Origin: Actinoplanes sp. L3-i22
GTDB taxonomy: Bacteria > Actinomycetota > Actinomycetes > Mycobacteriales > Micromonosporaceae
NCBI RefSeq assembly: GCF_019704555.1
Contig: NZ_AP024745.1
Span: 11,583,501-11,647,500, forward strand
DNA length: 64,000 bases
Direction: 5' to 3'
Shown: positions 29,180 through 38,600 of the stretch, piece after piece
How positions within the stretch are numbered: the first letter of the stretch is position 1
Layout of the letters: each line of letters opens with the position of its first letter
Translations under genes and position numbers: made by a program
Notes under the pieces: model-generated
Seen by the model: only the letters and a program-made list of their open reading frames with translations
The model's database searches: none
What the model was told of the DNA's origin: nothing

Positions 29180-30148
29180 GTGGACGCTACCGCGGCATCG
29201 ATCACCCTGGCGGACGTCGGCAAGGTCTATCCGGACGGCACCGTCGCGGTCGACAAGTTCAGCCTCGAGGTGGGCGCCGGCGAGCTGGCCGTGCTGATCG
29301 GCGCCTCCGGCTCCGGCAAGTCGACCATCCTGCGGATGATCAACCGGCTGATCGAACCGACCCGCGGGACGATCACGATCGACGGCCGCGACGTCCTGAA
29401 GCAGGACCCGGTGCAGTTGCGCCGGCAGATCGGCTACGTGATCCAGAACGTCGGGCTCTTCCCGCACCAGAACGTGCGGGCCAACGTCGGTACGGTCGCC
29501 CGGCTGCTCGGCTGGGACCGCAAGCGGGTCAACTCGCGCGCCGACGAGCTGCTGGAGCTGGTCGGGCTGGACCCGGCGCGGTACGGCAAGCGCTTCCCGC
29601 ACGAGCTCTCCGGCGGTCAGCGTCAGCGGGTCGGGGTGGCCCGGGCGCTCGCCGCGGATCCGCTGGTGCTGCTGATGGACGAGCCGTTCTCGGCGGTCGA
29701 CCCGATCGTGCGGGCCCGGCTGCAGGAGGAGTTCCTGCGCCTGCAGGCCGCCGTGCGCAAGACGATCGTGCTGGTCACCCACGACATCGACGAGGCGGTC
29801 CGGATGGGCGACCGGATCGCGGTGCTGGCCGAGGGCGGCCGCCTGCTGCAGTACGCGACGCCGGCCGAGCTGCTGAGCCGACCGGCGTCCACCGAGGTGC
29901 GGGACTTCGTGGGGACCGACCGTGGCATCCGGCGGCTGGCCGTGACCCCGGTCCGGGACGTGATGACCGCCGTCGAGGGCCCGACCGGCGACCTGCCCAC
30001 CGTGGACGCGTCGGCGACGCTGCACGACGCGCTCGCGATGATGCTCACCGAGAACGCCACCACGGTCGTGGTGACCGAGGCCGGCCGTCCGATCGGCCAG
30101 GTGACCCGGACGGCCGTGTTCGAGACGCCCGCGGGGACGGCCGCCTAG
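29180..30148 (+). CDS. Osmoprotectant ABC transporter ATP-binding protein
   Basis: The product has 322 residues. Walker A GASGSGKST lies near residue 38, the Q-loop QNVGLFPHQN follows, the ABC signature LSGGQRQRVG lies near 140, and Walker B LLMDEPFSAVD and the H-loop VTHD follow. The C-terminal 70 residues (VRDVMTAVEG..., TTVVVTEAGRPIGQV) form a CBS-type region as in OpuAA/OpuCA ATPases, where it senses ionic strength. The GTG at 29180 has an SD-like AGGAGAG about nine bases upstream. It is divergent from the permeases instead of in one operon with them. Confidence 0.93.
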   Translation: MDATAASITLADVGKVYPDGTVAVDKFSLEVGAGELAVLIGASGSGKSTILRMINRLIEPTRGTITIDGRDVLKQDPVQLRRQIGYVIQNVGLFPHQNVRANVGTVARLLGWDRKRVNSRADELLELVGLDPARYGKRFPHELSGGQRQRVGVARALAADPLVLLMDEPFSAVDPIVRARLQEEFLRLQAAVRKTIVLVTHDIDEAVRMGDRIAVLAEGGRLLQYATPAELLSRPASTEVRDFVGTDRGIRRLAVTPVRDVMTAVEGPTGDLPTVDASATLHDALAMMLTENATTVVVTEAGRPIGQVTRTAVFETPAGTAA

Positions 30149-30639
30149 TCGCCGGTGCCCCGGCGGCCGCCGAGGGTGGCGATGCCGATGATCCAGCCGA
30201 CGAACATGCCGTACGCGGCGCCGCCGCTGCTCGCCCCGAAGATGCCGAGCAGCGAGGGGTCGGTGTAGAAGAGCGTGGACAGGAGCGCGGCGAACGCGCC
30301 CGCGAAGATGTACGCGGCCCAGCCGGCCAGCAGCTGCGCCACCGTGCCGCGGGCCCGGGCCAACTGCGTGCCCGGGAGCAACACCAGGAACACCAGCGTG
30401 AGTACGACGACCAGGATCGCCCGCAGGTCGCCGACGATCACGCCGCGCATCGAGTTGGAACTGTCGACCGTCCACGCCGGCCAGTGCAGTAGATGGAGCC
30501 ACCAGCCGAGACCGGTCTTCTCGTCGACTGCCTCGTTGACCCAGTCCCCGTACCAGGGACTGCCGAAGATGAGCACGAGCAGGAACGCAGCGAGCGTGCC
30601 CGCCCCGGTTGCGGTCTTGTACCTGCTTTCGAGAGCCAT
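30145..30639 (-). CDS. Four-helix membrane protein of unknown function
   Basis: The product has 164 residues from the ATG at 30639. Helices lie near residues 15-30, 65-85, 92-115 and 130-155. The loop between helices 1 and 2 is Trp-rich (GSPWYGDWVNEA, LLHWPAWTVDSSNSMRG). It overlaps the convergent ATPase gene by four bases at the stop codons. No family is recognised beyond actinobacterial membrane protein. Confidence 0.65.
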   Translation of the reverse strand: MALESRYKTATGAGTLAAFLLVLIFGSPWYGDWVNEAVDEKTGLGWWLHLLHWPAWTVDSSNSMRGVIVGDLRAILVVVLTLVFLVLLPGTQLARARGTVAQLLAGWAAYIFAGAFAALLSTLFYTDPSLLGIFGASSGGAAYGMFVGWIIGIATLGGRRGTGD

Positions 30640-30685
30640 GGCCCCTAATTCCCTGGCGGGCCACGGCCTCAAACGACGACTGTCA

Positions 30686-30967
30686 CTACCTCGACAGATA
30701 ATCGATGAACGCGGCACGCAACAGCGGCTCCTGCTCGCCGAGGTTCCGGCCTTCGAACTCACGGAAGAGCGCGACGGCCTCCTCGACGGTCGGGCCGATC
30801 GAGTTCGGCGCGCCGTCCAGGGCGGCGGCCTCGTCCGCGTCCGGCAGGTGCTTGAGCACCGACCAGAAGAAGCGGACGTCGTGCTTCTCCCGAGCCTTGG
30901 TGAAGGCGCGTTCCCGCAGCTCTTCGGTGGGCAGGGCGTCCAGTTCGGCGAAGCCGGGCAAGGTCAT
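30686..30967 (-). CDS. Small soluble protein of unknown function
   Basis: The product has 93 residues from the ATG at 30967; an ATG four codons upstream (30979) gives 97. It is acidic and helical in composition, with the central stretch KAREKHDVRFFWSVLKHLPDADEA. It starts within 20 bp of the stop of the upstream permease-like gene on the same strand, so they are probably co-transcribed. No domain is recognised. Confidence 0.65.
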   Translation of the reverse strand: MTLPGFAELDALPTEELRERAFTKAREKHDVRFFWSVLKHLPDADEAAALDGAPNSIGPTVEEAVALFREFEGRNLGEQEPLLRAAFIDYLSR

Positions 30968-30983
30968 GCCGGAAAGCATACGT

Positions 30984-32210
30984 TCAGCGGGTGGCGCCCC
31001 ACGGGCCGTCGTCCCACCGGTCGCTGCGGGCCGGCTGGGCCGGGGTGTTCCAGGTTTCCGGCATGGTCGGCGACCAGCTGGTGTCCAGCCCGCCGGAGGG
31101 CGCGGCGTTCCAGTCCTGGGTGGTCGCGGCGGTGGCCAGGCGACCGTAGGACTCGACGATCCGGGTGGCGATCAGGCCCGCGGCGAAGACCGCGCCGGCG
31201 ATCGCGAAGAGCGAGATCTGCAGGTCCCGGCGGTCCTGGTAGTCGAGGAACAGGGTCAGCCCGATGACCGCGAAGAGCGTGCCGAAGATCCCGCCGCGGC
31301 GGCCGTAGGCGCTCGTCCCGCCGAGCAGCGCCAGGCCCAGGCCGATGCCGGTCCACTCCAGGCCGGTGCCGGGCCGGACCGGGTCGGTGGACTGGGCGGC
31401 CAGGATCACGCCGGCGCCGGCCGCGAAGACCGACGAGCCGATCAGGGCCACCAGGACCGGCAGCACGACCGTGAGGCCGCGGCGCCCGGCCGGGTCGCCG
31501 GAGGTCCGCATCCGGCCGAAGAAGCGGCGCACCGGGCCGATCGCGCCCAGCATCGCGCCCACGATCGCCAGCAACGCGAACCCGCCGAAGAGCAGGAACG
31601 CGCGGCTGGTGGGCTCCCAGTCGCCCTGCACCACGACCGCGTTCACCCGGAGCTGGTCGAAAGTGATCACGCCGAGCGCGGCGGCCAGGGTGGCCGCCCA
31701 GCCGGGCACGTGCAGCACCAGGATCAGCACGGCGACGATCAGACCGCCACCGGCCGCGATGATCAGGGCCGGGACCAGGGCCTGCAGGATGCCCTTGTCC
31801 CCGTTCTCGGCGAACTGGAACTGGGCGGCCAGCACGATCGGGCCGATCGCCAGGTTCGGCACGCCGGCCCGCAGGGACAGCCCCGCGCCGAGCGTGATCA
31901 GGCCGATCGCGGCGCCGGTGACGAGCAGCGCGTCCAGCGCCGGGCGCTGCAGGGCGGCCGAGCTCTCCCGCCAGAGCAGGAAGCCGAGCACGCCGGCCGC
32001 GACCAGGAGGACGACCTCCCAGCCCAGGTGGACGCCGAGCCGGTCCCGGCCGTCATCCTCCGCCGGGCCCGCGGTCACCGGGGCGCGCAACGACTGGTCG
32101 AGGGTGTTGCCTCCGGTGTCGTCGAGCTGGACCCGACGCCGGTACGCAGCCGGGTCGGTGTCGGCGGTGCTCTCGCCGGGCCGACGGAACGTCGCCTCGT
32201 CGTACGCCAT
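30984..32210 (-). CDS. Polytopic membrane protein resembling ABC sugar/branched-chain permeases
   Basis: The product has 408 residues: a polar N-terminus of about 65 residues, nine or ten hydrophobic helices (residues 65-360) and a polar Trp/Pro-rich C-terminal tail. The segment GLSLRAGVPNLAIGPIVLA and the later LLGGTSAYGRRGGIFGT resemble the conserved motifs of RbsC/LivH-type permeases. No cognate ATPase or binding protein is nearby, so it may be an orphan or repurposed permease. SD AGGAGG lies about eight bases before the ATG at 32210. Confidence 0.65.
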   Translation of the reverse strand: MAYDEATFRRPGESTADTDPAAYRRRVQLDDTGGNTLDQSLRAPVTAGPAEDDGRDRLGVHLGWEVVLLVAAGVLGFLLWRESSAALQRPALDALLVTGAAIGLITLGAGLSLRAGVPNLAIGPIVLAAQFQFAENGDKGILQALVPALIIAAGGGLIVAVLILVLHVPGWAATLAAALGVITFDQLRVNAVVVQGDWEPTSRAFLLFGGFALLAIVGAMLGAIGPVRRFFGRMRTSGDPAGRRGLTVVLPVLVALIGSSVFAAGAGVILAAQSTDPVRPGTGLEWTGIGLGLALLGGTSAYGRRGGIFGTLFAVIGLTLFLDYQDRRDLQISLFAIAGAVFAAGLIATRIVESYGRLATAATTQDWNAAPSGGLDTSWSPTMPETWNTPAQPARSDRWDDGPWGATR

Positions 32211-32337
32211 GGTCCGCGCCTCCTTACGCCCCCAACCAGCGGTTCGAGGCGCACGCTACTCCGGGACGGGTCGCCCGCCGCACAGGATACGGATACGAAG
32301 CGGCCTCAGTTCAGAGCATGCAACGCTGTGACAAGTG

Positions 32338-32871
32338 TCAACGTCTGCCGGTCTGCCGACCGGTGCCGTCGCCCTCCCGATCGGGGTCGTCCGGCACCCG
32401 GCAGGCGCGCTCCAGCCAGAGCGCCGTGCCGATCAGCGCGACCGCCGCGACCAGCGTGGTCGCGACCGTCGGAAGATCCGTCCGGGCCGAGTCGGTCGGC
32501 TCCATCACGAGCCAGATCAGGATGCCCGCCGAGAAGCCCGCGGTCAGCGAGCCGACCAGCGAGGACGCCTTGGCGAGCGCGACGTAGCGGGCCACCACCA
32601 GCGGCTCGACGCGCGGCGCGCCGGGCCGGCGCTGGATCCGGGCGCTGGTGTTCTGTGCCAGATAGCCCTCGGCCACGGCGAGCGCGAACAGCACGATCGC
32701 CGCCGTCCAGGGCAGCGGGGTGACCTTGTAGAACAGCTGGTTGTAGCCGAGCAGCAGCCAGCCCACGGCCGCGCCGACGAGCGCTGCCAGCACCAGTGCC
32801 GAGATGCTCGTCGGTTGCAGTGACGGGTCGGTCCGGCGCTCGTTCGGGGAGCCGTCGGGGTTGGTGCTCAC
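32338..32871 (-). CDS. DUF3180 family membrane protein
   Basis: The product has 177 residues with four helices (about 18-40, 52-70, 95-118, 135-158) and a charged C-terminus. It matches the DUF3180 proteins that follow folK in many actinobacteria. The GTG at 32871 overlaps the folK stop (GTGA). The long upstream frame is antisense/out of frame to folK and was rejected. Function is unknown. Confidence 0.85.
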   Translation of the reverse strand: MSTNPDGSPNERRTDPSLQPTSISALVLAALVGAAVGWLLLGYNQLFYKVTPLPWTAAIVLFALAVAEGYLAQNTSARIQRRPGAPRVEPLVVARYVALAKASSLVGSLTAGFSAGILIWLVMEPTDSARTDLPTVATTLVAAVALIGTALWLERACRVPDDPDREGDGTGRQTGRR

Positions 32872-33395
32872 GCCGTCGACTCTAGCTTCAGATCCGGACG
32901 CGCCGTCACTCCGGCGACGTCCGTGGCGAGTTCCGGCGCGGCGAGCAGATCGGCCAGCGGCGGGTGCCCCGGCAGGCCCTCGCCGGGGTGCAGGTCGAGC
33001 CACGGCCGCAGCACGAAGGCGCGCAGGTGGGCGCGCGGATGGGGCAGCGTCAGCTCGGGGTCGTCGCTGATCACCGGACGGCCGTCGGCGTCCCACACGG
33101 TGATCACGTCGACGTCGAGGGTGCGCGGCCCGAACCGGCGCGCCGGATCCCGCTCGCGGCCTTCGGCCGCCTCACAGGCCCGGGCCCGGTCCAGCCAATC
33201 GTGCGAGGTCGCGGCCGGGTCCCGGACAAAGACCACGGCATTGAGGTACGGCGGTTGGTCCGGATCGCCCCACGGCGGCGTCTCGTAGACCCCGGAGACC
33301 TCCCGGACGCCGGCGCCGAGCAGGGCGACCGCGGCCCGCAGATGCGCCAGCCGGTCGCCCAGGTTGCTCCCGAGCGAGAGCACCGCCTCGCTCAT
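32868..33395 (-). CDS. folK: 2-amino-4-hydroxy-6-hydroxymethyldihydropteridine diphosphokinase
   Basis: The product has 175 residues. HPPK transfers pyrophosphate from ATP to the pterin before FolP. Seen are SLGSNLGDRLAHL at the N-terminus, PPYLNAVV in the middle and the signature RFGPRTLDVDVI followed by LPHPRAHLRAFVL. The ATG overlaps the folB stop. The C-terminus is about 20 residues longer than E. coli HPPK. Confidence 0.96.
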   Translation of the reverse strand: MSEAVLSLGSNLGDRLAHLRAAVALLGAGVREVSGVYETPPWGDPDQPPYLNAVVFVRDPAATSHDWLDRARACEAAEGRERDPARRFGPRTLDVDVITVWDADGRPVISDDPELTLPHPRAHLRAFVLRPWLDLHPGEGLPGHPPLADLLAAPELATDVAGVTARPDLKLESTA

Positions 33396-33760
33396 GCCGT
33401 CGCGCTCCGGCGCAGGGTGACGGCCACGTCGGCGAACTCGTGCGGGATCGGGGCCTGCGGCTTGTGCACGGTGACCTCGGCGGCGGACACCCGCGGGTCG
33501 GCCAGGCAGACGTCGAGCAGCCGGTCGGCGAGCCGCTCCAGCAGGTTCACCGGCTCGCCGGTGAGCACCCCGACCAGGGCCGTCGCCAGCTCGCCGTAGT
33601 GCACGGTGTCGGCCACGTCGTCGGTCTCGGCGGCCCGGCTCAGGTCCAGGTCCAGCCGGACGTCGACGACGAAGTCCTGGCCCTGCTCGCGCTCGAAGTC
33701 GTAGACCCCGTGCCGGCCGTGGGCGCGCAGCCCCGTCAGCGTGATCTGTCCGGTCACCAC
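33392..33760 (-). CDS. folB: Dihydroneopterin aldolase
   Basis: The product has 122 residues. FolB converts dihydroneopterin to the hydroxymethyl pterin used by FolK. Seen are LTGLRAHGRHGVYDFEREQGQ with the conserved Glu, the substrate region VHYGELA, NLLERLADRLLD and the catalytic lysine in VHKPQAPIP. The GTG at 33760 starts 59 bases after folP. It overlaps folK by four bases. Confidence 0.95.
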   Translation of the reverse strand: MVTGQITLTGLRAHGRHGVYDFEREQGQDFVVDVRLDLDLSRAAETDDVADTVHYGELATALVGVLTGEPVNLLERLADRLLDVCLADPRVSAAEVTVHKPQAPIPHEFADVAVTLRRSATA

Positions 33761-33819
33761 GGTTCCCCTGTCTCGCTCGTGGTCGGCGGGCGGGTGCTCA
33801 CGCCGTACCGAATAATTCT

Positions 33820-34698
33820 TTAGATCTTGGAAAGTCGCGGCGAGCCGGTGGCGCGCCAGACGGCCCGGGCATCGACGGTCTCGCGGACCTCGTGGACCCG
33901 GACCCCCCAGGCGCCGGCGGCGAAGGCCAGCAGCGAGGTGGCGAGGGTGGCCGCCTCGCGGCCGTCGACCGGGCGTGGCGTGCCGTCCGCGGCGGCCAGC
34001 AGCCGGCCCAGGTAGGTCTTGCGGCTGGCCGCGAAGAGGACCGGGAAGCCGAGGCCGATCAGGACGTCGAGGTGCGCGCTGAGGGCCCAGTTGTGCTCGG
34101 CGGTCTTCGCGAAGCCGAGGCCGGGGTCGAGGATGATCCGGCCGGGGTCGACGCCGGCCCCGATCGCGGCGTCCGCCCGGGCCCGCAGCTCGTCCCGGAC
34201 CTCGGTGACCACGTCCTGATAGGTGGCCAGCCGCTGCATGTCGCGGGAGTGCCCGCGCCAGTGCATCAGGATCCAGGGGCAGCCGGCCGCGGCGGCGACC
34301 GCGGCCATGCCCGGATCGGCCAGCCCGCCGGAGACGTCGTTGATCACCGAGGCGCCCGCCTCGAGCGCGGCCGCGGCGACCGCGGCTCGAGTCGTGTCGA
34401 TGCTCAGCGGCACCCCCCGGGCGGCGAGCCGTTCGATCACCGGCACCACCCGGGACGCCTCGGTGGCGGCGTCGACACGCTCCGCGCCGGGACGGGTCGA
34501 CTCGCCCCCGACATCGATGATGTCCGCGCCCTGAGCAAACAGAGAAATGCCATGTTCGACGGCGGCGTCGAGCCCTGACCAGCGGCCGCCGTCGGAGAAC
34601 GAGTCCGGCGTGACGTTCAGGACGCCCATCACGACCGGGTGATCCCGATGCAGCAGTTCAACCGCGGTGACCTGGGGTTCTGTCGGCGGAGTGAGCAC
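33820..34698 (-). CDS. folP: Dihydropteroate synthase
   Basis: The product has 292 residues, the target of sulfonamides. It condenses the pterin pyrophosphate with p-aminobenzoate. Both signatures are present: GVLNVTPDSFSDGG near residue 24 and VGGESTRPGAE near residue 62. Later come INDVSGG, LDPGLGFAKTAEHNW, FAASRKTYLG and VRVHEV. The GTG at 34698 was taken as start. It is the first gene of folP-folB-folK-DUF3180. The partner folE lies 13 kb away, beyond the accessory region, not adjacent. Confidence 0.96.
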   Translation of the reverse strand: MLTPPTEPQVTAVELLHRDHPVVMGVLNVTPDSFSDGGRWSGLDAAVEHGISLFAQGADIIDVGGESTRPGAERVDAATEASRVVPVIERLAARGVPLSIDTTRAAVAAAALEAGASVINDVSGGLADPGMAAVAAAAGCPWILMHWRGHSRDMQRLATYQDVVTEVRDELRARADAAIGAGVDPGRIILDPGLGFAKTAEHNWALSAHLDVLIGLGFPVLFAASRKTYLGRLLAAADGTPRPVDGREAATLATSLLAFAAGAWGVRVHEVRETVDARAVWRATGSPRLSKI

Positions 34699-34870
34699 GT
34701 GCCGAGCGTACGGGGCCAGGGTCTTTCGAACAGGTGTACGATGCCTCGGTGACTCTCATTCATCCATTCCTTCACCTTGGGTAACGAAACGGACGCTTGT
34801 TGCTCGCAAGTACGAGCCGTACTCTTCGGAACTGGGCATCATGAAGTGACCGAAGAGAGCAGAGACAAGC

Positions 34871-34999
34871 ATGGCAGTGCCCGAACGGCTCACTCGACGT
34901 GGTGAGCTACAGGCAGCACGATATGGGCAGTGCCGTACGGCTTTACCACTGCAGCGTGTCCGTAACCCCCATACCGGACACGGGGAGGTTTACCGATGA
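34871..34999 (+). CDS. Possible 42-residue leader or small protein
   Basis: The short frame starting ATG at 34871 encodes a basic peptide (MAVPERLTRRGELQ...) and ends in a TGA overlapping the ATG of the next gene (ATGA). The overlap suggests translational coupling, but the upstream SD is weak and no homologue is recognised. It may be a leader peptide or a chance frame. Confidence 0.3.
   Translation: MAVPERLTRRGELQAARYGQCRTALPLQRVRNPHTGHGEVYR
34955..34982 (+). promoter_or_regulatory. Hairpin just upstream of the SD of the first T4SS-like gene
   Basis: CGTGTCCG and CGGACACG form an 8-bp stem with a 12-base loop, ending at the GGGGAGG SD (34983 onward). It could control translation of the operon. 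Confidence 0.35.
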
Positions 35000-35292
35000 T
35001 TGCCACCGAGCTCGCCGGTCATGTCGCGACGGCGCTCCAGAGCGGTGTGCTCGCCGCCGCTGCTGAGCCAACCGGCATCAACACGTCGGGAATCGTCACT
35101 TTCTTCGCGAAGAACATCGCGCCGATCCTGCTCGCGGTGCTCGGCGTGATCTTCATCGGCCGCGCCAGCCGCGGTGAGGTCTCGAAGGTGCTGACCAGCT
35201 CCGCGATCGCGATCGTGGGCCTGGCCTTCATCGCCGGCGCGGCGACACTGTTCTTCGTCGGTGACGCCCTAATTAAGTTGATCTTCAACTGA
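34996..35292 (+). CDS. Small two-helix membrane protein, VirB2/TrbC-like candidate
   Basis: The product has 98 residues with a polar first third (possible signal/leader region, ALQSGVLAAAAEP), then two hydrophobic helices at about 37-57 and 68-93, separated by a short basic loop (GRASRGEVSK). Size, topology and position directly before a VirB3-like and a VirB4-like gene match the pilin-type VirB2/TrbC slot of type IV secretion loci. That is an inference from position; no sequence signature proves it. SD GGGGAGG lies about eight bases upstream. Confidence 0.55.
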   Translation: MIATELAGHVATALQSGVLAAAAEPTGINTSGIVTFFAKNIAPILLAVLGVIFIGRASRGEVSKVLTSSAIAIVGLAFIAGAATLFFVGDALIKLIFN

Positions 35293-35293
35293 G

Positions 35294-35656
35294 ATGCGGC
35301 TCAGGACCGACGACGACATCTACCGGGCCCGCCTGCTCTATCTGGGCCCGCCCGGTTACACGCTGCCGATCCACCTGCCGTACGCGCAGTACGGCATGTT
35401 CGTCGTGCTGGTGCCACTCTTCATGGTCCTGCACTACCTGATCACGTTCAGCTTCGACATCTTCCCGGCCTGGGAGATCGCCCTGGCCATGGTCACGACG
35501 TCGTACGTGTTCCGGCACGTCGATCCCGATCGGCCGGCCCGGGTCGTCATCCGTACCGCGCTGACCGACTGGCGCCGCACCCGCGAGCCCGCCGCGGAAC
35601 GCCGCGACCCCAGACTTGTCGCCACTCGTATCCGGGTTCGGGAGGAGTTGGTATGA
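35294..35656 (+). CDS. VirB3/PrgI-like inner-membrane protein
   Basis: The product has 120 residues: a soluble N-terminus of about 30, two closely spaced hydrophobic helices (about 35-52 and 56-75) and a basic C-terminal tail. This is the layout of VirB3 and the Gram-positive PrgI family. It begins one base after the preceding stop and lies immediately before the VirB4 gene. In T4SS, VirB3 docks with VirB4 at the membrane. Assignment rests on topology and order. Confidence 0.6.
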   Translation: MRLRTDDDIYRARLLYLGPPGYTLPIHLPYAQYGMFVVLVPLFMVLHYLITFSFDIFPAWEIALAMVTTSYVFRHVDPDRPARVVIRTALTDWRRTREPAAERRDPRLVATRIRVREELV

Positions 35657-35687
35657 CCGGTTCTGCCATCCTCGGCGGTGTTCGCGC

Positions 35688-38600
35688 ATGACCGCGAATC
35701 CCCCCTCGCGCCAGCCGGCTGCCGGCCAGCCCGGCTCCCGTCAGCCCGCCTCCCGCCGGCCGGGGGACTACTCGGCGGCTGATTCTCTGGAAGAGGTCGA
35801 AGAGCTTGTCGCCGCGCCCGGGCACGGCGGCGTGGGCGTGTTCCAGGCGCCCAACGCGGTCCGTTCGGCGGCGGTCCCGCTCGACACCACCATGGACATC
35901 GACTCGCCCTTCCTCGACCTCTTCGGCGGGGCCGCGCCGGTTCCGCCGCCGCCGGCTCAGCTGCCGCCCCCACCGGCCCAGTTGCCGCATCCGCCGGCCC
36001 AGTTGCCGGCGCCGCCGCCGGCCAACGGACGTCGGTCGAACGGGGCCGGTCCAGCGCCGTTGCCGGCCGGTCCGGCGCCCGCCACCAACGGGGCGCAGGG
36101 TGCGTCCTTCACACGGGCTCCGGCCGGGCCGGAGCCCGACTTCTACGCCGAGCCCGCCCCCTCCCCTGCCGAGCCCGGCGCCGGCCCCGGGCAGGTCCCG
36201 GATGATGTGGACGAGTGGGCCGAGTTCGACGAGTGGCCGCCGCAGCCCGCGGTCGCGCCGCCGCACGTCGCGCCGCTGAGCAGCGCGTCCGCGCCCCGCC
36301 TACCGGCCGCCCCGGCGCCGCTCCCGGTGCCGATGCCGGAGAAGGCCCCGTCCCGGCGCAAGGAGAAGGCCCCGGCGCGCCGCGAGCCCAAGCCGGTCAG
36401 CCGCAAGGAGAAGAAGGCGGCGCCGCTGCGCCCCCAGAAACTCAAGTTCAGCGACCGCGACCCGGCGATCGAGCTGGCGATCAGCGAGATCGCCGGGCAC
36501 CTGACGTTCACCCAGAGCACCGTGACGGCGTGGTATTCGCTGCCCGAGGTGCGCTGGGCGTTCCGCCCCGACGCGGAACGGGAGGCACTGCTCAGCGCGA
36601 TCTCCGAGCAGTACGCCGGCCTCGCCGGGTTCCGCCTGCACCTGCGGCGCACCACCCGGCCGTTCCCGGCCGACGAGTGGGCCCGCGCGGTCGACTCGTT
36701 CACCACCAAACCACTGCCCGACGTGCAGGGCGCGACCTCCTGGTCGGACCACCTGGTCGCGGCGCAGCGGCACCTGCTCTCGGTGAACCACGCCGAAGGG
36801 CAGACGTTCCTCGGCGTCACATTCGCCCGGCGCTCGCTCGGCGACACGTTCTCCGAGCGGATCCTGCGCGCCTTCGGCAAGGGCACCTCGGAGAACGAGC
36901 GCCGCAAGCTGGGCCGGACCGTCGAGCAGTTCGACGAGGTGCTCAACGCGTTCGGCATGCGCGGCCGGCGGGTCACCCCGCAGGAGCTGGAATGGCTGCT
37001 GTTCCGCTCGGTGGCGCTCGGCATGTCGCCGCCTGGGCTGCTCTCCCCGGTCTCCAACGGGCACTGGGAGACCGGTGACCTGCTCGCGCTGACCGAGCAG
37101 GTGGAGCGGTACCGGACGCCGTACGGCTCCACGGTCAAGCTGGTCAACCGGATGACCGGCGAGGAACGCCACGTCGCGGTCCTCTCCGTCGGCCGGATGG
37201 AGCCGCTGGAGATCCCCGAGAAGCACGAGCCGTGGCTGCACTTCCACGAGCGGCTGCCGTGGCCGATGGAGCTCTCCTCCCGCCTCGACATCCTCGGGTC
37301 GAACAGCTCGTTCAAGAACCTCGAGCACCGGCTCCGGATGATCCGCTCCCAGCAGCTCGACTACGCCGAGCACGGCATCGACGCCCCGCCGGAGCTGGAA
37401 CGCCTGGCCAAGCGCGCGCTGGTGATCGGCGACGAGATGACCACCGGCCTGCCCACCGACTCGGCCCGGGCACACGGCTGGCACCGGATCGCGGTCAGCG
37501 GCGCCAACCGCGAGGAATGCCTGGAACGGGCCCGCCGGCTGATCCAGCTCTACTCCCGTGAACTGCGGATCTCCCTGCAACACCCGAAGAACCAGGACCA
37601 ACTGGCCCGCGAGTTCATCCCGGGCGAGCCGATCGCCAACACCGGGTACGTCCGGCGGATGCCGGTCAAGCTGCTGGCCGCGGCCCTCCCCCAGGCCGCC
37701 TCCACGGTCGGGGACAAGCGCGGGGACCTGATCGGGCGGACCTCCGGCACCTGCCGCCGGCCGGTCTTCCTCGACCTGCACTTCCCGATGGAGGTGCGCG
37801 AACGCTCCGGGCTCGGCGTCTTCGTGGCCGAGCCGGGCGGTGGCAAGTCGACCCTGATGGGTGCGCTCGGGTACCTCAACGCCCGGCGCGGCGTGCAGGT
37901 CACCCTGCTCGACCCGTCCGGGCCGCTCGCCCGGTTGTGCCAGATGCCGGAGCTGCGGCCGTACAGTCGCGTCCTGAATCTCACCGGCTCCGAGCAGGGC
38001 ACCCTCGCTCCCTACGCGCTGATCCCGACCCCGGTCCGATCCGAGTTCTCCACCGGCCCGAGCGGCGACCGGGAGTTCGAGATCGCGGTCTCCAACGCCC
38101 GCGCCGAGCGCCGCATGCTGGTCCAGGACATCTGCTCGATGCTGGTGCCCCCGCAGGTGGCCAAGGAGGCGTCCACCGCGACCCTCCTGCGGCACGCCGT
38201 GCGACAGGTCCCGGCCGAGGAGACGTCCACCCTCGACGACGTCGTCACCACCCTGCGGAACCTGGACGACGACGAGGGCCGCGAACTGGCCAACCTGCTC
38301 CTGGACACCGCGGAGATGCCGCTCGCGCTGCTCTTCTTCGGCCGGCCGCCACAACACCTGCTCGGTGCCGACGCCGCGCTCACCGTGATCACCATGGCCG
38401 GCCTGCGACTCCCCGACCTCAAGATCGAGCGGGAGTACTGGTCGGCCGAGGAATCCCTCGCCCTGCCGATGCTGCACACCGCGCACCGCTTGGCGGTCCG
38501 GCGCTGCTACGGCGGCTCGATGTCCAGCCGCAAGATGGTCGGCCTCGACGAAGCCCACTTCATGGAAGGCTGGCGCTCCGGCCGCTCGTTCCTGGTCCGG

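Noticed and set aside
34667..34849. 60-codon plus-strand frame at the folP start
   Set aside because: It overlaps the folP start in antisense, has no SD and no recognisable sequence.
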